A DNA stretch of 64,000 nucleotides from Giardia muris (lineage: Eukaryota > Fornicata > Diplomonadida > Hexamitidae): positions 1-64,000 of the forward strand of contig CM016928.1 in NCBI GenBank assembly GCA_006247105.1, read 5' to 3'. Positions 56,423-64,000 of the stretch are shown one piece after another (position 1 is the stretch's first letter; every line of letters starts with the position of its first letter). Under the pieces are notes generated by a model, which was given only the letters and a program-made list of their open reading frames with translations, ran no database searches and was not told the origin of the DNA. A program made the position numbers and the translations under genes.

Positions 56423-56486
56423 GCCTGAAGAAGACTGATGAGTGACATGTTTAGATGAAAGGGAGCAAAAAAGGCTTTGGGAATAG

Positions 56487-57269
56487 ATGAACTTCGATCA
56501 AGAGGAGACGGTCAAGACTCGGAACGGGGCAGTCATCAACGAGTATATATCGCGCGGGGTGTCATTCTACCGGAATATGGAGACGGATAGCGCTCTGAAG
56601 CCTCACAAGACCGTCTGTAAGCATTACCTTCGAGACCAATGCAAGATGGGAGAGGATTGCCGCTTTATCCACGAGTATGACATCTCTCGTATCGACATGT
56701 GTAAGTTCCGGGACGAGTGCACGAATGCGTATTGCTTCTACAATCACGGCCAGGAGCGTGTCAACGAATGCCCTTGCCATGAGCGTGGGGTCTGCGTCCA
56801 CGTCCATTGCACCGACGCCCACAGCCGCTACCAGATCTGCGAGCGGTACTTGGCTGGGTTCTGCCCTCTTGGCTCGAAGTGTGAGAAAAGACACCCTAGG
56901 ATGTGTGGTCCGATCTCCAATGTGACGCGCCAAGGCTCAAAATCACTTGCGTACATTGGAGTCTGTGGCCGGTGTAACTGCTTTCACGTCTTCAATTGCG
57001 AGGCTAGAAGCTCACATGGCCCACCCGACGCACGCAAAAGGAAGATGCAAGAGGGGGAGGTTTGGAAGAACTTTAACCGTGATGGCACGGTCCCTTGCAC
57101 AAAGAGGCATGGAGGCGCCCCAGTCCTTACTCCCCGTCACCTCTTTGAATATGATGAAGCGACATTCAACAAGTATCGTGAAATTCTCCGACAGATAAGT
57201 GAGAGTGAGCGCCGAGATCAGGATAGGACGAAGCACCTGGGAGAACTTGACATCGACGATGCTAGCTAG
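56487..57269 (+). CDS. CPSF4: CPSF30-type CCCH zinc-finger protein (mRNA 3'-end processing)
   Basis: A 260-residue protein with four CCCH fingers: C44-C52-C58-H62, C72-C78-C83-H87, C97-C103-C108-H112 and C118-C126-C132-H136. Spacing and linkers (VCKHYLRDQCKMGEDCRFIH, YLAGFCPLGSKCEKRH) are those of CPSF30/Yth1, which usually has five fingers; the fifth is not evident here. CPSF30 reads the polyadenylation signal in the nucleus. In Giardia that signal is AGTRAA rather than AATAAA, so its fingers would have diverged targets. The start lies 64 bp after HscB on the same strand. Confidence 0.88.
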   Translation: MNFDQEETVKTRNGAVINEYISRGVSFYRNMETDSALKPHKTVCKHYLRDQCKMGEDCRFIHEYDISRIDMCKFRDECTNAYCFYNHGQERVNECPCHERGVCVHVHCTDAHSRYQICERYLAGFCPLGSKCEKRHPRMCGPISNVTRQGSKSLAYIGVCGRCNCFHVFNCEARSSHGPPDARKRKMQEGEVWKNFNRDGTVPCTKRHGGAPVLTPRHLFEYDEATFNKYREILRQISESERRDQDRTKHLGELDIDDAS

Positions 57270-57309
57270 CCTACCTCTCTCTCTCCGTCTCCCTTCAAGC
57301 ATCAAGCAT

Positions 57310-58338
57310 TCACTGCTGCACGAATACCATATCCCTCTCGAGGATCGCGATGTCGTTCTCGAGCTCGGCCAGACGCCTCTCGAGCCACTCCTTGCGGTTT
57401 TTCTGCCCGAACGTGTCCTGCACTATCTTCAGCTGGGTCATGTACTCCGTATTCAGGAGGGTCCAGTTCGCCTTGATCCCCTCGAGGAGGCGCGCGCGCT
57501 CGACAGGGTCGAGCATGTACGCGACGCGCTGCATCCCGCCCTTGTAGCTCTGCTCCAGCTCCTGGAGGGTCGCCTGTTCCATAGCCACCTGCCGCTTGAC
57601 CCTTTTTAGATACGCAGGCGTCTTCCCATAGCCCTCGCGCTCGGTCCAATCGAGGTCCGCCTTCCCCGTCGGAGGTGGAACCATGACGGTCGCGTTGATG
57701 ATGTTCGCTTTGACAAAGTCCTTGTTCGACCGGAGGCCGGTGATGGGAACGGTCTGTCCATCAAGAGGGACGCTCCGCTGGCGTTTCGCCTGAGCACAAC
57801 CGGACGTCTCGTCCCCGCCCACCAGCTCGCATGAGTCTGTAAATCCTCTCGTTCCCATCCCACCATTGCCACTACCTGGTCGGCAACTGCCTCCGTACAT
57901 GCAAGCACACGTCGGAGCACCGTCTTCTCCCGGAGGACACTCACAAGCACCACCATTGAGACAAGCACAGGCCCCACCACAACCGCAGCCCTGGCCCTGA
58001 GCCAAGGTCTCGGTGCCATCTAACGAACGAGTAGGGAGAGGCTGTCTATACACAGCCGGCTTGCGAGGCAACGGGTCGTGGTCGTTATAATCCCAGCGCC
58101 GCGGCTCGGGCAGGGGCGGGTGCCCCGCACCCTTTCGCAGCCAGTTCGTGTGGTCGGCGGGGTTGACCTTTGCAGGCCCCAAGGTCCCGTGCATCCGCTT
58201 GGGAACCGTGCAGTACTCCTTCGGGTGGATGGACTGGTAGAGGCGCCGCTTCTGCGGGCGCTCTGCTTCTCCGGACGGCGCGTAGGCGGCATACTCCTGC
58301 ATCTGGTCCCGGTCGGCTAGCACATATACAGATTCCAT
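57310..58338 (-). CDS. Enkurin-domain protein with a Cys/Gly-rich insert
   Basis: A 342-residue protein. The N-terminus holds conserved short motifs (QSIHPKEYCTVPKRMHGTLGP). Residues ~240-342 are the enkurin domain: T-P-A-Y-L-K-R-V-K-R-Q, then L-L-E-G-I-K-A-N-W-T-L-L-N-T-E-Y, then a terminal helix. Enkurin and its relatives are axonemal or membrane-tethered ciliary proteins that bind calmodulin. The unusual part is residues 118-152, with nine cysteines in a glycine-rich stretch including C-L-N-G-G-A-C-E-C-P-P-G, an EGF-like string in an otherwise cytosolic protein. The start is 18 bp from the divergent BolA-like gene. Confidence 0.85.
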   Translation of the reverse strand: MESVYVLADRDQMQEYAAYAPSGEAERPQKRRLYQSIHPKEYCTVPKRMHGTLGPAKVNPADHTNWLRKGAGHPPLPEPRRWDYNDHDPLPRKPAVYRQPLPTRSLDGTETLAQGQGCGCGGACACLNGGACECPPGEDGAPTCACMYGGSCRPGSGNGGMGTRGFTDSCELVGGDETSGCAQAKRQRSVPLDGQTVPITGLRSNKDFVKANIINATVMVPPPTGKADLDWTEREGYGKTPAYLKRVKRQVAMEQATLQELEQSYKGGMQRVAYMLDPVERARLLEGIKANWTLLNTEYMTQLKIVQDTFGQKNRKEWLERRLAELENDIAILERDMVFVQQ

Positions 58339-58356
58339 TTTTGTGCGGATTTTTCA
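58339..58356. promoter_or_regulatory. 18-bp bidirectional start region
   Basis: TTTTGTGCGGATTTTTCA-like sequence between two divergent ATGs, with a T run on each side. It is the only non-coding DNA available for both promoters. Confidence 0.5.
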
Positions 58357-58644
58357 ATGGCACCATCAGCACCTGCGCCCATGGAGGCCCACGCAGCGGT
58401 TCTACGGCTTGTCCGAGAGCGGATATCCCAGGCCTTTCCGCGGGCAACGCGCCTGGAGATCGTCGACTCGACCCCTGCGCAAACCATTGCCGCGAATGGT
58501 GGTGCATATCTGACGCTTACCCTGCAGGATCAAGCGTTTGCTGGGCGGTCACCCATGGAGCGCGTACGGATGGTCAGTCCATACGTCGAAGACCTTCTAG
58601 CCCGAAACCGAATACACGCAATATCGTACGACCTTGAAGACTGA
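58357..58644 (+). CDS. BolA-like protein
   Basis: A 95-residue protein of typical BolA length. The pattern fits: V-R-E-R-I-S-Q-A-F-P then L-E-I-V-D-S-T, then a beta strand, F-A-G-R-S-P-M-E-R-V-R-M-V, then L-L-A-R-N-R-I-H-A-I-S-Y. The C-terminal histidine of the I-H-A motif, used for cluster binding with monothiol glutaredoxin, is kept, while the usual R-H in the middle is replaced (ERVRMV). BolA proteins act with Grx5 and Nfu1 in late Fe-S assembly; I recall a mitosomal BolA reported in Giardia. No clear targeting leader is seen. It ends 3 bp from the convergent gene. Confidence 0.75.
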   Translation: MAPSAPAPMEAHAAVLRLVRERISQAFPRATRLEIVDSTPAQTIAANGGAYLTLTLQDQAFAGRSPMERVRMVSPYVEDLLARNRIHAISYDLED

Positions 58645-58645
58645 G

Positions 58646-58652
58646 ATTCACT
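58646..58652 (-). terminator. AGTGAAT polyadenylation signal overlapping the CEP164-like stop
   Basis: The stop TGA lies inside AGTGAAT, the same arrangement as at every VSP cassette end. Confidence 0.6.
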
Positions 58653-60849
58653 CGAAGACCTGGTGATATTCGGTCAGCCATTCGCTGACGACGGGGTCAT
58701 GGGTTGTCGGGACCTCACGGCGACGGCGATCTCGACTCTTCGGGCGTGATAAGGACCGATCCTTTGAGTCAGGATGAGGATGGCCTTCAACTGGGGGGCG
58801 ACGGATGCCGGCTGAGCTATGTGGGGAGGAGCGGCCTACATCGTCCGTCCCACTATAGAGGGTGCCTATAAGCTGGGGGATCTCTTCTAGACGTTGAATG
58901 AACCAGCGATCATCTTTCTTGACAACGACTGAGCCTCCAGTTAGATGTTCGAGGGTATCAGGGTGATCAGATCGCCTACTATATTGAAGTCCGCGTTCAA
59001 GCAGCTGCTCCTGCGACGCCATAGGCCCGTACACAGCATTCACGAGGAGTAGGATGGTTCGATAATCTCCTTGTTGAATGGACTCAAGCGCACGTGACCT
59101 GACATATTGTTCTTTCTGTTGTCGTGTCATTATGGGCTCATTTTGCGGCTTCCCTGGAGTGTCTAGACATACCAAAGGGGAGAAGCCTGCGGAGAGGCGT
59201 CTGTTGGCCTCCTGAGTCGACATGGGAGGGGCATTGGCGAATAAGTCAGGGTTCTCTGAAAAAGCCTTGGTGAGAGTGCGTAATAAGGCGGGACCGGAGG
59301 GTATCGTTTGTAACAATACTCCAAGGAAGAGGTTGCAAAAGCTTCGACGGTCGGATAACCAATCACTCGCCTCACGATACCGTCTAATGGCATCGTTGAC
59401 AAGCTTCGATTCATGGTCCAAGGCCTTCCGTTCTTCATACAACCTCCGCACGGTGGCATTGTCAGCGGTATCCTCCGCGATAATCTGTGTCTGTGTAACA
59501 AAGGCCGTCCTTTTCGCCTCTATTGACTTGACCTTGAGGTCGGTCTTCGCCTTTTGCCGCTTTAGGAAGTCCGAGTAGACCTGAATACGTAGGAGCTCTT
59601 GAAGAAGGACGCACCGTGCAGGGTCTGGGAGGCAGTTGATGACAAATGCCCCAAAGGGTGTGAAACAATTGACCTTCTCTATCAATCCCGTTCCCGTTGC
59701 CGGGATCGTCTTCGAGGGGGTCTTCCCAGCATCCGGTGAGATGATCGTGGTGAAAGCCAAGGAGTCGGCAAGGTGGGGTTTCGCTTGAGCGAGTTGTAGC
59801 TTCTCCCTCTCGTTCAGAAGAGCACGCTTCTGTCGTCGAAGAACCTCAACCTCCTCCTCCAAGGCGTTCACCTGCCGTAACGTCTCGGATTGTTCCTCCT
59901 GAAGAGCTCGAAGCCGGCGCGCGTAGCCCTCGGAATCCGTCTGCATGTGCTCATACCGCTGCTTAAGAGAGCGCAGCTCCTCTTGATGTGCAGCCTCGAT
60001 CTCTTGGCCCTCCTTCTTGGCACGTTCCCTTAGGCCAGCAAGACGGGTTTCATGTCGCTCTCGAATGGCATCGTACTCTATAGCGTACTCCCGGTTAAGC
60101 TTCGCTTTAGTGTCTGCTAACTCCTTGTCATGTGACGCCCGGAGCTCGGCCATCTTCTGGTTATGCGCCTCGATCAAGCGTTGCATCTCGTTGAGATGGG
60201 TCTGTGCTAAAGCTTGCTGCTCCTCCAGATTCCGTCGCTTCTGCTCTGCAAGAGACTCCAGCTCCTGAGTGCCCTCCAGAGTGGGAGGTGGTTGTGACGG
60301 CCGAGTCGGTATAATCATTGGGGTATGAACGTCTTGTTCTAGGTGAATGGTAGAGATGGTGGTCAAGGGCAGGGGGGTCGGCTCCGAAGGTAACGTTGGC
60401 CGTTCTTCCGACTCACGAGAACTCAGATACCGATCATCTGTACGCAGGTCTGTGACAGACATAATTTCTGACTCAGTTGTGGGAAGGTCATCCTGGTCAT
60501 CCTTCTCCTCATCGGGAGTCCTCAACCGTGGTGCCTCTTCTTGAAGAGCTCCCTTTTTAGTCTTCCCAGCAAGCTTTGCCCTCTTTGCTTCAAGGAAACG
60601 TTGTTTGAAGTGCTCGTCCATCGGATGCTCCCAGAACGTCTCCTTCGTCTGCACGTTGCAGTAATAGACCTCCCCAGCGCTAGTCCCGACGGCCCGCCAG
60701 CCCGGAGGCAACGGCGCCTTGAGCCCTTCCTCAGCTATGTATAGCAGGTCCTCGTCCCCAGGGAGCTCGAACCCAAGCATCGTCGCGTACTCCCGGACCT
60801 CGTCGGGGTCTGGGACGTAGTCCTCACCTTGGCAGTCCTCAAGGTACAT
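58648..60849 (-). CDS. CEP164-like WW-domain coiled-coil protein
   Basis: A 733-residue protein. The N-terminus matches the CEP164 layout: a P-D-P-D-E-V-R-E-Y-A helix, L-L-Y-I-A-E-E-G-L, then a WW domain with L-P-P-G-W51, V-Y-Y (61-63) and T-F-W73-E-H-P76. A Ser/Thr-rich linker follows, then a coiled coil at ~175-350, then a helical C-terminal domain with W-F-I-Q-R-L. In animals CEP164 is a distal-appendage protein of basal bodies; whether Giardia basal bodies have such appendages is unclear. Other WW/coiled-coil proteins cannot be excluded. The ATG is 15 bp from the divergent coiled-coil gene. Confidence 0.78.
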   Translation of the reverse strand: MYLEDCQGEDYVPDPDEVREYATMLGFELPGDEDLLYIAEEGLKAPLPPGWRAVGTSAGEVYYCNVQTKETFWEHPMDEHFKQRFLEAKRAKLAGKTKKGALQEEAPRLRTPDEEKDDQDDLPTTESEIMSVTDLRTDDRYLSSRESEERPTLPSEPTPLPLTTISTIHLEQDVHTPMIIPTRPSQPPPTLEGTQELESLAEQKRRNLEEQQALAQTHLNEMQRLIEAHNQKMAELRASHDKELADTKAKLNREYAIEYDAIRERHETRLAGLRERAKKEGQEIEAAHQEELRSLKQRYEHMQTDSEGYARRLRALQEEQSETLRQVNALEEEVEVLRRQKRALLNEREKLQLAQAKPHLADSLAFTTIISPDAGKTPSKTIPATGTGLIEKVNCFTPFGAFVINCLPDPARCVLLQELLRIQVYSDFLKRQKAKTDLKVKSIEAKRTAFVTQTQIIAEDTADNATVRRLYEERKALDHESKLVNDAIRRYREASDWLSDRRSFCNLFLGVLLQTIPSGPALLRTLTKAFSENPDLFANAPPMSTQEANRRLSAGFSPLVCLDTPGKPQNEPIMTRQQKEQYVRSRALESIQQGDYRTILLLVNAVYGPMASQEQLLERGLQYSRRSDHPDTLEHLTGGSVVVKKDDRWFIQRLEEIPQLIGTLYSGTDDVGRSSPHSSAGIRRPPVEGHPHPDSKDRSLSRPKSRDRRRREVPTTHDPVVSEWLTEYHQVFE

Positions 60850-60864
60850 GCGTCAAAATTCTGG
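60850..60864. promoter_or_regulatory. 15-bp bidirectional start region
   Basis: The sequence CGTCAAAATTCTGG and its flank, between the CEP164-like ATG and the coiled-coil ATG at 60865, contains a single TCAAAATT box. Confidence 0.5.
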
Positions 60865-62445
60865 ATGACAAGGCTTTTCAACGAGCAAGATCAAGCTCTC
60901 TTCTCGGTCGCAGGAAACCTCCTACTCGAATGTGACGACTTCCTGGCTCGACGAGCTCTTTCACAAGCCCGACCCCTTCCTCCAGCCGTCTTAGAATCCC
61001 AACGACAAGTAGAAGCACCACAACCACCACAACCACCACCACAACCTATGAGTCCACGGCCTACCTCTCCGACCCAGCCTCCTAAGGAGCGGCAGCTATC
61101 ATTTGCCGAGGTCAGACATCTATCTCGAGAAGCTATAGAGCGGGTCGATAATGGTAGTCAATGCTCTACCCTTCTCATTCACATCGGGATTCAAGGGGCA
61201 CCTTCTGTCACTTTTGCTAGCGTGCAAACGGATATGCCGATAGAGACGCGAGGGCGACGAGTCTCGGCTGATGGAGACGCGTTCCTTGAGGCACGAATAC
61301 AGATCCTTGAGAACGAGGTGGACACTCTTCAGGACTCACTCGCACGGAAAACAAAGAAGTACAATGACCTGAAGGAGCGCTTCCGATTGGCTGGGGAAGT
61401 CAATCGAGAAGCCATGGCCGACCGGTCAGCTAAGGCGGAAGAGAATGCCATACTCCGTCGGACAGTTGACGAACTTCAGAAATACAGGGACGAGATTGAG
61501 AGCGAGCTCCTCCCGGTCGTCAAAGCGATGAAGGAGGAGAACTCCACGCTCAAGGGGGCGATAGAGCTTGCCACAAGCTCCGAGGCGAAGCTTGAGGTTG
61601 AGAACCGGCGTCTAAATGATGAACTACGTGATCTTCGGAACAGCCTTTATGAAGCACTGCGGTCACATCCGCAAGTCATCCTTGCTGAAAGAGGTGTTGG
61701 TACCGGATCAGATCTTCAATATCAAAGAGCCGTGGAAGTCCAGACCTTCCTGGACCTAACTAATAGCGTCTGCAAGGAGAAGGAAAGCATAATGGATTTC
61801 GCGATGTGTACTGAGATAATGGTAATGCAAGAAGGGTTGCAAACCGAACTTTCCGCCTGTGCCCAAAGCGACACTGGGACGCAATACAAGGCACGGCATT
61901 GCATGGGTTTGGTCTTCGAGTTTAATCCTTTGACGATTGCTCGAAAGGAGCAGTGCGTCCAGGTCGACGTTCGTATACCTTTGACGGGAGAGGAAGTCGC
62001 CACCCTCAAAGCTGGGGGCAAGCCGGACTGTCCTAACTGTCTAGACCTTACACGGAAGTATGAAGAGGCGCGCGGAGAACGGACGAAACTTCTTGATGCC
62101 CTCAAGCAGACGGAGAAGGAGTTGGATGAGGTCGATGACGAGTATGAGGCGTTGAATGCTAAATATAAGCGACTGAAGAAGAAGGCCGAGGATGATACGC
62201 GGCGATTGGATGAAGAGCTTGAAGAGGCATATGGAAAGGCACGTAGGCTGGAGGAGCAGGTCAAGCGGCTTCAGAGTGAGGTGGGAATAGCCGACGACCT
62301 ACGAGCAAACCTTTCCGAGACTCAGGCGCGCGTCGTTGACCTTCAGAAGCAGTGCGACATCAAGGAGGCGGAGATGGCGAAGATCCTCGAGGTTTACACC
62401 ACCCTTGAGACCAGATACAACGCCATCAAGAGCGTGATGGTCTAA
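60865..62445 (+). CDS. Coiled-coil protein with candidate dynein-light-chain motifs
   Basis: A 526-residue protein from ATG 60865; an earlier in-frame TTG at 60829 would overlap the neighbour. Residues 40-75 are a Pro/Gln linker, ~140-265 and ~395-520 are strong coiled coils, and the middle is less ordered. Four short segments resemble LC8-binding peptides: VQTD at 120-123, VQTF at 292-295, GTQY at 338-341 and VQVD at 365-368. A C-P-N-C pair lies before the second coil. No homologue is recognised. The divergent CEP164-like neighbour makes a cytoskeletal role plausible but unproven. The 3' end overlaps the convergent gene by 20 bp. Confidence 0.8.
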   Translation: MTRLFNEQDQALFSVAGNLLLECDDFLARRALSQARPLPPAVLESQRQVEAPQPPQPPPQPMSPRPTSPTQPPKERQLSFAEVRHLSREAIERVDNGSQCSTLLIHIGIQGAPSVTFASVQTDMPIETRGRRVSADGDAFLEARIQILENEVDTLQDSLARKTKKYNDLKERFRLAGEVNREAMADRSAKAEENAILRRTVDELQKYRDEIESELLPVVKAMKEENSTLKGAIELATSSEAKLEVENRRLNDELRDLRNSLYEALRSHPQVILAERGVGTGSDLQYQRAVEVQTFLDLTNSVCKEKESIMDFAMCTEIMVMQEGLQTELSACAQSDTGTQYKARHCMGLVFEFNPLTIARKEQCVQVDVRIPLTGEEVATLKAGGKPDCPNCLDLTRKYEEARGERTKLLDALKQTEKELDEVDDEYEALNAKYKRLKKKAEDDTRRLDEELEEAYGKARRLEEQVKRLQSEVGIADDLRANLSETQARVVDLQKQCDIKEAEMAKILEVYTTLETRYNAIKSVMV

Positions 62446-64000
62446 CCCATTCACGAAGGAGAGTCTCCATCACATGGACAAGGATCCCATAGAAGATGAA
62501 GACCAGGGGCAGCACCAGGTTATCCATGGTGGCCGTGAGCTCATAGAGCATGACGCAGGTCGCGACGACGAGGGTGCAGACCAGGTCGAAACCGAAATTC
62601 CACATCGATACAGTAGTGATCGCCAAGATCGTTAATGATCCGATCACCGTCCGTCCTTGGCACAGCATCGGGCGTGAATACATATACGTGCTTTGGCACG
62701 CAGTCTCAGTTGGCTCAGCCGTCTCCGCCGCTCCCGATTGCTTTGTACTCCGCCAGAACCGTATAGAAAAGGTGTTCTCAACGGTCGGTGGCGGCCTTTT
62801 CAAATATAACGCGTACAAGGCCGGCCCATAGACCGCCCAGCTGTCTGCGGAGACGACGGTGATGATCCCAGCGAAAGGGATGAAGTTACTCACCTGGAAG
62901 CGTCGAGGCGACGACTCCCAGAATAGGACTCGCCGTGAATGTAGGTCCGGTCCGATAGCCCTGTAGGTCCCATCGAACCATGCTCGACCCCGTGCCTCCG
63001 AGGTCAGGAGGGCGTAGATGGAGAAATAAAGGGAGACACATAGGAGCAGGAAGATGTGGGAGAGCTCAACCATGTAATAACGGTCACGAACGTAACGGTC
63101 AGTCAGACGATGGTAAAGACTGGGGACGTGGCCTCGTACGGCCTCCAAGAAGACCAGCAGGAGTAAGAGGAAGGTCGAAAGGATGAGGAGGAGTGCCAGG
63201 TCGATGAGTAGTACAGATGTGGCATCGTAGATGAGAATGTGATACAATTTCCGGAAGAGGGCGTCGGAAAGCCGCGTTGGAAGTCGAGGCCGGACGAAGC
63301 GGAAGCAGAGGCGATACAGTGTATAGATCTTCAAAGAGATGAAGACGACAGAGAAGAGATAGCGTCTGAAGAGGGCCTGAATCTTCTCGTCTCCCAATGA
63401 CCTCACCCACTCGAGATATCGGCGCGCAACGAAGCCCATACTGACCTCACGGTATGCCGTGGGATATGACCCCGGTCTAGGATACCAGATGGTATGATAC
63501 CAATACCAAGAGCCAGCGCAAACCCCCACGAGGGTGTAGATGAGAGCAAGGTGCCGGTTGTACCCCTGCACCCTCCTCGTCAAGGTCTTTTGGATATAAA
63601 GATAGGATAGAGAGAAGTACGCCGTTCTTAGAAAACAGCTCCCAGCGGCCGCTGGAAGAAGCTCGAAGTCTAGAGGCTGATAGGGCCCCTCCACGAGGTA
63701 GGTGAACACTCGAGTATGCGGGTCGTTGACCTCAATGATCAAGGCCTTCATAAATAGAAGAACTTGCCAGACCAGTATCGAGTCGGTCTCCGTCAGAGTT
63801 CCAGGATATGGGGGTATAAGGGTCAGGATGACGGCCATAAGAAGACAACCACTGATGTGATGATGATATCCTAATGGGGCATGATAGACAAAATGCCAGA
63901 TCAGCATTGTGACTATTGCAAGCGGCCCTAGTAGTCCAAACAGGACCAGCGGCCTTCCAAGCCCTGGTACCCCCGCGAGGTCGACTCCTGACGCGAGAAT
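62426..64000 (-). CDS. Multi-pass membrane protein, 5' end beyond the window
   Basis: The frame is open from the right edge. The first ATG inside the window is 63907 (MLIWHFVYHAPLGYHHH), but the 31 codons upstream are also open and hydrophobic (LVLFGLLGPLAIVT), so the gene probably starts outside. At least eight hydrophobic segments are visible, for example LLMAVILTLI, ALIYTLVGVCAGSWYW, ALLLILSTFLLLLLVFL, IFLLLCVSLYFSIYALL and two at the C-terminus (VIGSLTILAIT, NLVLPLVFIFYGIL). I recognise no family signature; transporters and lipid-modifying enzymes are both possible. The C-terminus WVRPSRS overlaps the convergent coiled-coil gene by 20 bp. Confidence 0.75.
   Translation of the reverse strand: MLASGVDLAGVPGLGRPLVLFGLLGPLAIVTMLIWHFVYHAPLGYHHHISGCLLMAVILTLIPPYPGTLTETDSILVWQVLLFMKALIIEVNDPHTRVFTYLVEGPYQPLDFELLPAAAGSCFLRTAYFSLSYLYIQKTLTRRVQGYNRHLALIYTLVGVCAGSWYWYHTIWYPRPGSYPTAYREVSMGFVARRYLEWVRSLGDEKIQALFRRYLFSVVFISLKIYTLYRLCFRFVRPRLPTRLSDALFRKLYHILIYDATSVLLIDLALLLILSTFLLLLLVFLEAVRGHVPSLYHRLTDRYVRDRYYMVELSHIFLLLCVSLYFSIYALLTSEARGRAWFDGTYRAIGPDLHSRRVLFWESSPRRFQVSNFIPFAGIITVVSADSWAVYGPALYALYLKRPPPTVENTFSIRFWRSTKQSGAAETAEPTETACQSTYMYSRPMLCQGRTVIGSLTILAITTVSMWNFGFDLVCTLVVATCVMLYELTATMDNLVLPLVFIFYGILVHVMETLLREWVRPSRS

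Overview
This window looks like Giardia, and most likely Giardia muris rather than G. intestinalis. The evidence is: Cys-rich CxxC proteins with a near-invariant C-terminal membrane anchor ending GCRGK; NEK kinases and ankyrin (protein 21.1-type) genes beside them; intron-free genes packed a few bases apart or overlapping; AGTRAAY-type polyadenylation signals that touch stop codons; and a GC content higher than I would expect for G. intestinalis. The species call is inference. The genus call is strong.

Layout. (1) Positions 1-26,606, minus strand: a head-to-tail array of variant-specific surface protein (VSP) cassettes, 15 with a 3' end in the window plus one cut by the left edge. There is essentially no intergenic DNA: each stop codon is followed within 4-17 bases by the next cassette. 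None has a recognisable signal peptide, only two begin at an ATG, and many are open frames with no start codon, so the array reads as a silent archive rather than a set of expressed genes. Two tandem duplications (about 2.0 kb and 1.57 kb) and many mosaic modules are visible. The three leftmost complete cassettes carry homopolymer indels. (2) 26.9-35.9 kb: a gene-poor, GC-rich accessory zone with an ankyrin-RING protein, a frameshifted ankyrin/coiled-coil protein with a hydrophobic tail, a frameshifted ankyrin-NEK kinase with a complete catalytic motif set, and a 5'-truncated dead NEK-ankyrin gene, separated by stretches without genes.

(3) 36.0-64.0 kb: a compact core region of mostly housekeeping and flagellar genes: DPH5 (diphthamide synthesis), SRP68, a large ankyrin/coiled-coil protein, a DZIP1-like protein overlapping a C2H2 zinc-finger gene, a giant single-pass membrane protein with a possible Cache domain, a 1,344-residue unknown protein, a 1,209-residue candidate cytoskeletal protein, HscB/Jac1, CPSF30, an enkurin-domain protein, a BolA-like protein, a CEP164-like WW protein, a coiled-coil protein with possible dynein-light-chain motifs, and a multi-pass membrane protein running off the right edge. 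Divergent pairs here share 15-20 bp intergenic spaces rich in A/T runs, and convergent pairs often overlap at their 3' ends.

Functionally, the left part is an antigenic-variation reservoir. The right part mixes translation and secretion genes (DPH5, SRP68), mitosomal Fe-S candidates (HscB, BolA), mRNA 3'-end processing (CPSF30, whose target signal AGTRAA is visible at several gene ends here) and flagellar/basal-body candidates (DZIP1-like, CEP164-like, enkurin).
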